A stretch of 64,000 nt of DNA from JAHJDO01 sp964437505 (GTDB lineage Bacteria; JAHJDO01). The DNA lies in the NCBI GenBank assembly GCA_964437505.1, contig CAYTGU010000002.1, forward strand, positions 68,920 through 132,919, written 5' to 3'. Under the pieces are notes generated by a model that ran no database searches, had not been told where the DNA came from, and saw only the letters and a list, made by a program, of their open reading frames with translations. The translations under genes were made by a program, and so were the position numbers. The stretch's first letter is position 1, and every line of letters begins with the position of its first letter. Positions 60,473 to 64,000 of this stretch are shown piece by piece.

Positions 60473-63072
60473 TGTCAGAACTTACTCCAATGCTCAGGCA
60501 GTATCTAGGTATAAAAAAGAACAATGAAAACACGATTCTCTTCTTCAGGCTGGGGGATTTTTATGAGATGTTCTTTGATGATGCAAAGCTTGCATCAAAG
60601 ATTCTTGAGATTACTCTGACTTCTCGCGATGGAGGAGAAGGGAAAAAGATTCCTATGTGCGGCATTCCGTATCATGCCGCAGAAAACTATATAGCAAAAT
60701 TAATAAAAAGCGGCCATAAAGTTGCTATCTGCGAACAAGTTGAAGACGCAAAAAAAGCAAAGGGACTTGTTAAAAGAGAGATCGTAAGAACAATAACGCC
60801 CGGTACGGTTCTTTCAGGCTCTATGCTTGATGCGAAAAGCAATAATTATCTTGGAGCGGTGGTATTATCGGATAAAAAATTTGCGCTTGCAATCTCGGAT
60901 TTGTCAACGGGTGAGTTTAAAGCAACAGAGTTTTCTGATTATGCAAAATTTTTAGATGAAGTTCGCCGTGTCAGTCCAAAAGAAATTGTTCTTCCAAATT
61001 CCTTAATGGAAAAGGGAAAGATTAAAGAAGATATTAGTATATCCTGTCCTGTTTTAACACCTTATGATGACTGGCACTTTGATAGAGAAAGTGCAAACAG
61101 TGTACTTACACAGCATTTTAAAACACAGTCAATGGACGGCTTCGGTTGCAGGGATTTTCCCACTGCAATATGTTGTGGAGGAGCGCTTCTTGAGTACATA
61201 AAGGATATACAGCAAATTTCGCCAACACACATAAATGATTTCAAGATATATTCAACGTCAGACTTTATGATACTGGATAGTGCTACTCAGAAAAACCTTG
61301 AACTTGTTGAAACCATACATACACATGAAGAGAAGGGAACTTTGCTGGATATACTGGATGAAACTCGTACTCCAATGGGAGCGCGTCTCTTACGAACCTG
61401 GGTTATACAGCCTATGAGAAACTCAAAGGAGATTAATAATAGGCTTGATGCTGTTAATGAATTTATGAATTCTGCAGACATCAATGATAAGATAAGAGCC
61501 AGCGTCAGACATATCTCTGACATGGAGAGAATAATCAGCCGTGTCAATTGCGGTCTGGCTAACGGGCGTGATCTGATAGGTCTCAGGGAATCACTAAAAA
61601 AGGTTCCTCAAATAAAAGAGATAATCAAACAATCTAAAATACAGGTGTTGAAAAATGTGTGTGAAGACTTGCAGGACGTCTCCGAACTGGTTAGTTTGCT
61701 TGATAGAGCTATTGTTGATGAACCTCCGATCAGTATTCGGGATGGAAATATTATCAAGCAGGGATTTGATCCTGATCTTGATGAAATAAGACAGGTCAGT
61801 AAGGGAGGAAAGGACTGGATCAAATCACTTCAGGTAGAAGAGATTCAGCGAACAGGAATAAAATCTCTGAAGGTAAGATACAATAAGGTTTTTGGATACT
61901 ATATTGAAATTACAAAAACAAACTTGAATATGGTGCCTGATAATTATATCAGAAAGCAGACACTTGTAAGCAGTGAGAGGTTTATAACTCCGGAACTGAA
62001 GGAGAAAGAGGCTCTTGTTCTTGGGGCAGAAGAAAGAATTAATGAAGCAGAATATAAGATATTTACTGATATCCGCATAAAAGTGGGAAAACACACTTTG
62101 ACCATTCAGAAAATAGCGCGCGCTATTGGCATTCTGGATGCAGTAAGTTCGTTTGCATTAGTAGCCATACAAAATAATTACGTAAAACCTGAAATTACAG
62201 ATTCTGATGTTATAGAGATTATTGAGGGTAGACATCCTGTTCTTGAGAGATTAGATATCGGAAGTAAATTTGTTCCAAATGATACATATATTGATAATTC
62301 CAGCCAGCAGGTGCTGATAATTACAGGGCCAAACATGGCAGGCAAGTCAACTTATATCAGACAGGTTGCTCTCATTGTTCTCATGGGGCAAATCGGCAGC
62401 TTTGTACCTGCGAAAAGCGCAAAGATCGGTACAGTTGATAGAATATTTACCAGAGTCGGCGCATCAGATGATCTGACAAAGGGACAGAGCACATTTATGA
62501 TAGAGATGAATGAGGTAGCAAATATACTCAACAATGCTACTCCGCACAGTTTAATAATACTTGACGAAGTAGGAAGGGGCACAAGTACCTTTGATGGTGT
62601 TAGCATTGCATGGGCGGTGGCGGAATATATACATAATAACCCAAAAGTTAGCGCAAAAACTCTTTTTGCCACTCACTATCATGAATTGACAGAACTAGTT
62701 CTCACTTTGGAAAGAGCAAAGAATTATAATGTTTCAGTAAAGGAATGGAATAACGAAGTCATTTTTCTCCATAAGATAGTTGAAGGGCCAACAGATAAGA
62801 GCTATGGTATCCATGTTGCGTCTCTTGCAGGTTTACCTAAAGAGGTCATAGAAAGGGCAAAGGATATTTTGGTTAATTTAGAGAATGAGACAATCTCTAA
62901 AGATGGTCTTCCTAAATTCGCAAAAGAACCTGCTCAGCTTACATTTTTTACTCCAATAGATTATCATCCTGTTGTGGATGAGATAAAAGATTTAGATACA
63001 GAGAATATGACTCCTTTTCAGGCGCTTAAGAAACTTGATGAGCTGAAGAAGAAAGTTGAAAAAGGAAAATAA
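60472..63072 (+). CDS. mutS: DNA mismatch repair protein MutS
   Basis: The 866 residues have the mismatch-recognition domain ('TPMLRQYLGIKK', 'FFRLGDFYEMFFDDA' with the Phe-x-Glu motif), connector, lever/clamp, and an ABC-type ATPase: 'GPNMAGKSTYIRQVALIVLMGQIGSFVPA', 'DEVGRGTSTFDGVSIAWAVAEY' and 'ATHYHEL'. It recognises mismatches and recruits MutL. It occupies the place where murD/ftsW/murG usually follow mraY, with a 1-bp-level start/stop overlap. This is an unusual dcw arrangement. Confidence 0.98.
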   Translation: MSELTPMLRQYLGIKKNNENTILFFRLGDFYEMFFDDAKLASKILEITLTSRDGGEGKKIPMCGIPYHAAENYIAKLIKSGHKVAICEQVEDAKKAKGLVKREIVRTITPGTVLSGSMLDAKSNNYLGAVVLSDKKFALAISDLSTGEFKATEFSDYAKFLDEVRRVSPKEIVLPNSLMEKGKIKEDISISCPVLTPYDDWHFDRESANSVLTQHFKTQSMDGFGCRDFPTAICCGGALLEYIKDIQQISPTHINDFKIYSTSDFMILDSATQKNLELVETIHTHEEKGTLLDILDETRTPMGARLLRTWVIQPMRNSKEINNRLDAVNEFMNSADINDKIRASVRHISDMERIISRVNCGLANGRDLIGLRESLKKVPQIKEIIKQSKIQVLKNVCEDLQDVSELVSLLDRAIVDEPPISIRDGNIIKQGFDPDLDEIRQVSKGGKDWIKSLQVEEIQRTGIKSLKVRYNKVFGYYIEITKTNLNMVPDNYIRKQTLVSSERFITPELKEKEALVLGAEERINEAEYKIFTDIRIKVGKHTLTIQKIARAIGILDAVSSFALVAIQNNYVKPEITDSDVIEIIEGRHPVLERLDIGSKFVPNDTYIDNSSQQVLIITGPNMAGKSTYIRQVALIVLMGQIGSFVPAKSAKIGTVDRIFTRVGASDDLTKGQSTFMIEMNEVANILNNATPHSLIILDEVGRGTSTFDGVSIAWAVAEYIHNNPKVSAKTLFATHYHELTELVLTLERAKNYNVSVKEWNNEVIFLHKIVEGPTDKSYGIHVASLAGLPKEVIERAKDILVNLENETISKDGLPKFAKEPAQLTFFTPIDYHPVVDEIKDLDTENMTPFQALKKLDELKKKVEKGK

Positions 63073-63110
63073 CAGTTCATTACATCTGACATTGGCTTTA
63101 GTAGTATTCT

Positions 63111-63749
63111 TTACTGAAGCAGTATTGCGATTAAGCTTTCCTTTTGCCATTCACATGCTTTTTTGTATAAAGGGAAATTCCGTTCAAGCTTTCTGAATTC
63201 TTTAGGATGTCTTTGTATCCTGCCATTGACAACCCTTTGTTTAAATACCTCATGCAGCATTTCGTGATAAACCAGGTAGTTGATGTAGTACGTGGGAACT
63301 TTTTTAGTATCAAGAAGTCGATTAATTCTTACGAGGTTTTTTTCTAATCCTGTATCTTTCCATGTTCCCATAAGCCTTTTATTAGGTCTATGCGACCATG
63401 TAATATCAATGTTTAGCCTGCTACTAAAATATTCGCTATTTAGATTGTCGTAGATTTTTCTAAGATTAAACACCTTGCCAACTGGATCCGTTAGGATTCT
63501 GCGGGTTTTTGGTTTACATACTATTCTATGCTGATTTTGGGCTATAAAATTTCTTATTATTTTTCTGCACGCAGTACGTGTGCTTTTTCTTGTGAAGCGA
63601 GTGTATATCTTAAGTACAGCATCAAGGACATGTTCAGGGGCATTTTTAAACATGTTATGCAGTCGAATACTATGCCTATTGAAGTTTCTCTTACAGCTGA
63701 TCATAACTGTAGAGTTGTTTGTATAATGAATTGTTATCCGTCTGTTCAA
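63111..63749 (-). CDS. SprT-like zinc metallopeptidase
   Basis: The 212 residues include 'VFNLRKIYDNLNSEYFSSRLNIDITWSHRPNKRLMGTW' and the zinc site 'YLVYHEMLHEVFKQ' (HEMLH) with a downstream 'HPKEFRKLERNFPLYKKA', the SprT/SprT-like pattern. These proteins resemble the protease domain of Spartan. The first 80 residues are basic and unassigned, and the true start could be one of several internal Met codons. It is convergent with mutS (38 bp gap). Confidence 0.78.
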   Translation of the reverse strand: MNRRITIHYTNNSTVMISCKRNFNRHSIRLHNMFKNAPEHVLDAVLKIYTRFTRKSTRTACRKIIRNFIAQNQHRIVCKPKTRRILTDPVGKVFNLRKIYDNLNSEYFSSRLNIDITWSHRPNKRLMGTWKDTGLEKNLVRINRLLDTKKVPTYYINYLVYHEMLHEVFKQRVVNGRIQRHPKEFRKLERNFPLYKKACEWQKESLIAILLQ

Positions 63750-63764
63750 TGTTGGTAAGCTATG

Positions 63765-64000
63765 CTATGACGATTTTGATTTTTTATTCTTGTCATCAGG
63801 CATCTGCAAGCCTATTTTATCAGCAATCTCATGAAACTCTTTTTTATTTATGTTGTCTAGAGTCTTTCCGCGTTTTTTAAGTTGTTCATTAAGCTTTATT
63901 GCCTTTTCCTGCATTGTATTATGCGTGTCTTCAGAACCGCCTACGAGATAGAAATTATAGCCTTTCGTAAATCGCTTGTGACCATCTTTATTGTCAAGAC
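63765..64000 (-). CDS. Unidentified protein, C-terminal fragment
   Basis: The minus-strand frame is open from the window edge to a TAG at 63765-63767. It ends with 'GYNFYLVGGSEDTHNTMQEKAIKLNEQL', 'NKKEFHEIADKIGLQMPDD' and a Lys/Ser tail. The first visible residues (DNKDGHKRFTKG) are hydrophilic. No family is recognised; the rest of the gene lies beyond the window. Confidence 0.55.
   Translation of the reverse strand, partial: LDNKDGHKRFTKGYNFYLVGGSEDTHNTMQEKAIKLNEQLKKRGKTLDNINKKEFHEIADKIGLQMPDDKNKKSKSS

Noticed and set aside
1..64000. CRISPR array, tRNA or rRNA genes
   Set aside because: I found no regular spaced repeats, no tRNA cloverleaf with a GGTTCGA-type T-arm, and no rRNA sequence by reading; a tRNAscan/Infernal run would be decisive.

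Overview
The window comes from a diderm (Gram-negative type) bacterium with an AT-rich, densely packed genome. It has an LPS-assembly protein (LptD), a two-partner secretion pair with a giant exoprotein, a meso-diaminopimelate-type MurE and MEP-pathway isoprenoid genes (dxr, ispG). The iron-sulfur proteins (a 2x[4Fe-4S] ferredoxin, a QueG-like protein and a U32-like protein) suggest an anaerobe. Gene order and family variants (fused RNase HII-YraN, short ProRS without editing domain, DUF6922/AbiEii remnants) remind me of candidate-phylum bacteria such as Omnitrophota. That placement is inference only; no rRNA gene is present to test it.

Layout. 1-17984 (minus strand): an envelope/surface region. 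A promoter at 18032-18060 drives a Lys/Pro-rich TPR protein, a TpsB (FhaC-type) outer-membrane transporter, a 4094-residue TpsA filamentous exoprotein and a small EF-hand-repeat secreted protein, followed by lptD, which runs off the left edge. 18097-25007 (minus): a translation/housekeeping run proS-fmt-rpe-ffh-rpsP-trmD-rplS-rnhB/yraN. 25008-30354: an accessory stretch with decayed RelE and HEPN-like fragments and an iclR-gfo/idh-queG-like-U32-like operon with its own promoter and operator-like palindrome. 30355-36445 (minus): rpmA-dxr-rseP-ispG and arginine/tyrosine phosphatase-rpiB-glyA. 36446-39442 (plus): rpsB-tsf-pyrH-frr, where tsf has an in-frame amber codon. 39443-42734: an accessory island with a structured-RNA candidate, a DUF3800 protein and an unrecognised HExxH-protease/membrane-protein pair. 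42735-47423: ferredoxin-uppS-cdsA-dnaB-eno-ftsB. 47438-49699 (minus): a defence island (Shedu-like nuclease plus a PmeII-like type II restriction-modification pair). 49918-63072: the division/cell-wall (dcw) cluster mraZ-rsmH-ftsL-ftsI-murE // murF-mraY-mutS, split by a second accessory island (gutted AbiEii-like module, RDD protein, DarT-DarG toxin-antitoxin flanked by 38-bp direct repeats). 63111-64000 (minus): a SprT-like metallopeptidase and the end of an unidentified gene.

The core genes form co-directional operons with many 1-8 bp overlaps, so the accessory islands stand out: they sit at the breaks of otherwise conserved operons, carry palindromic or dispersed repeats, and contain both working and decayed toxin/defence modules. 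The most unusual items are the amber codon in tsf, the four-gene giant-exoprotein operon, the DarTG insertion bounded by a duplicated murF 5' region, the structured RNA downstream of frr, and the unrecognised metalloprotease/membrane pair.
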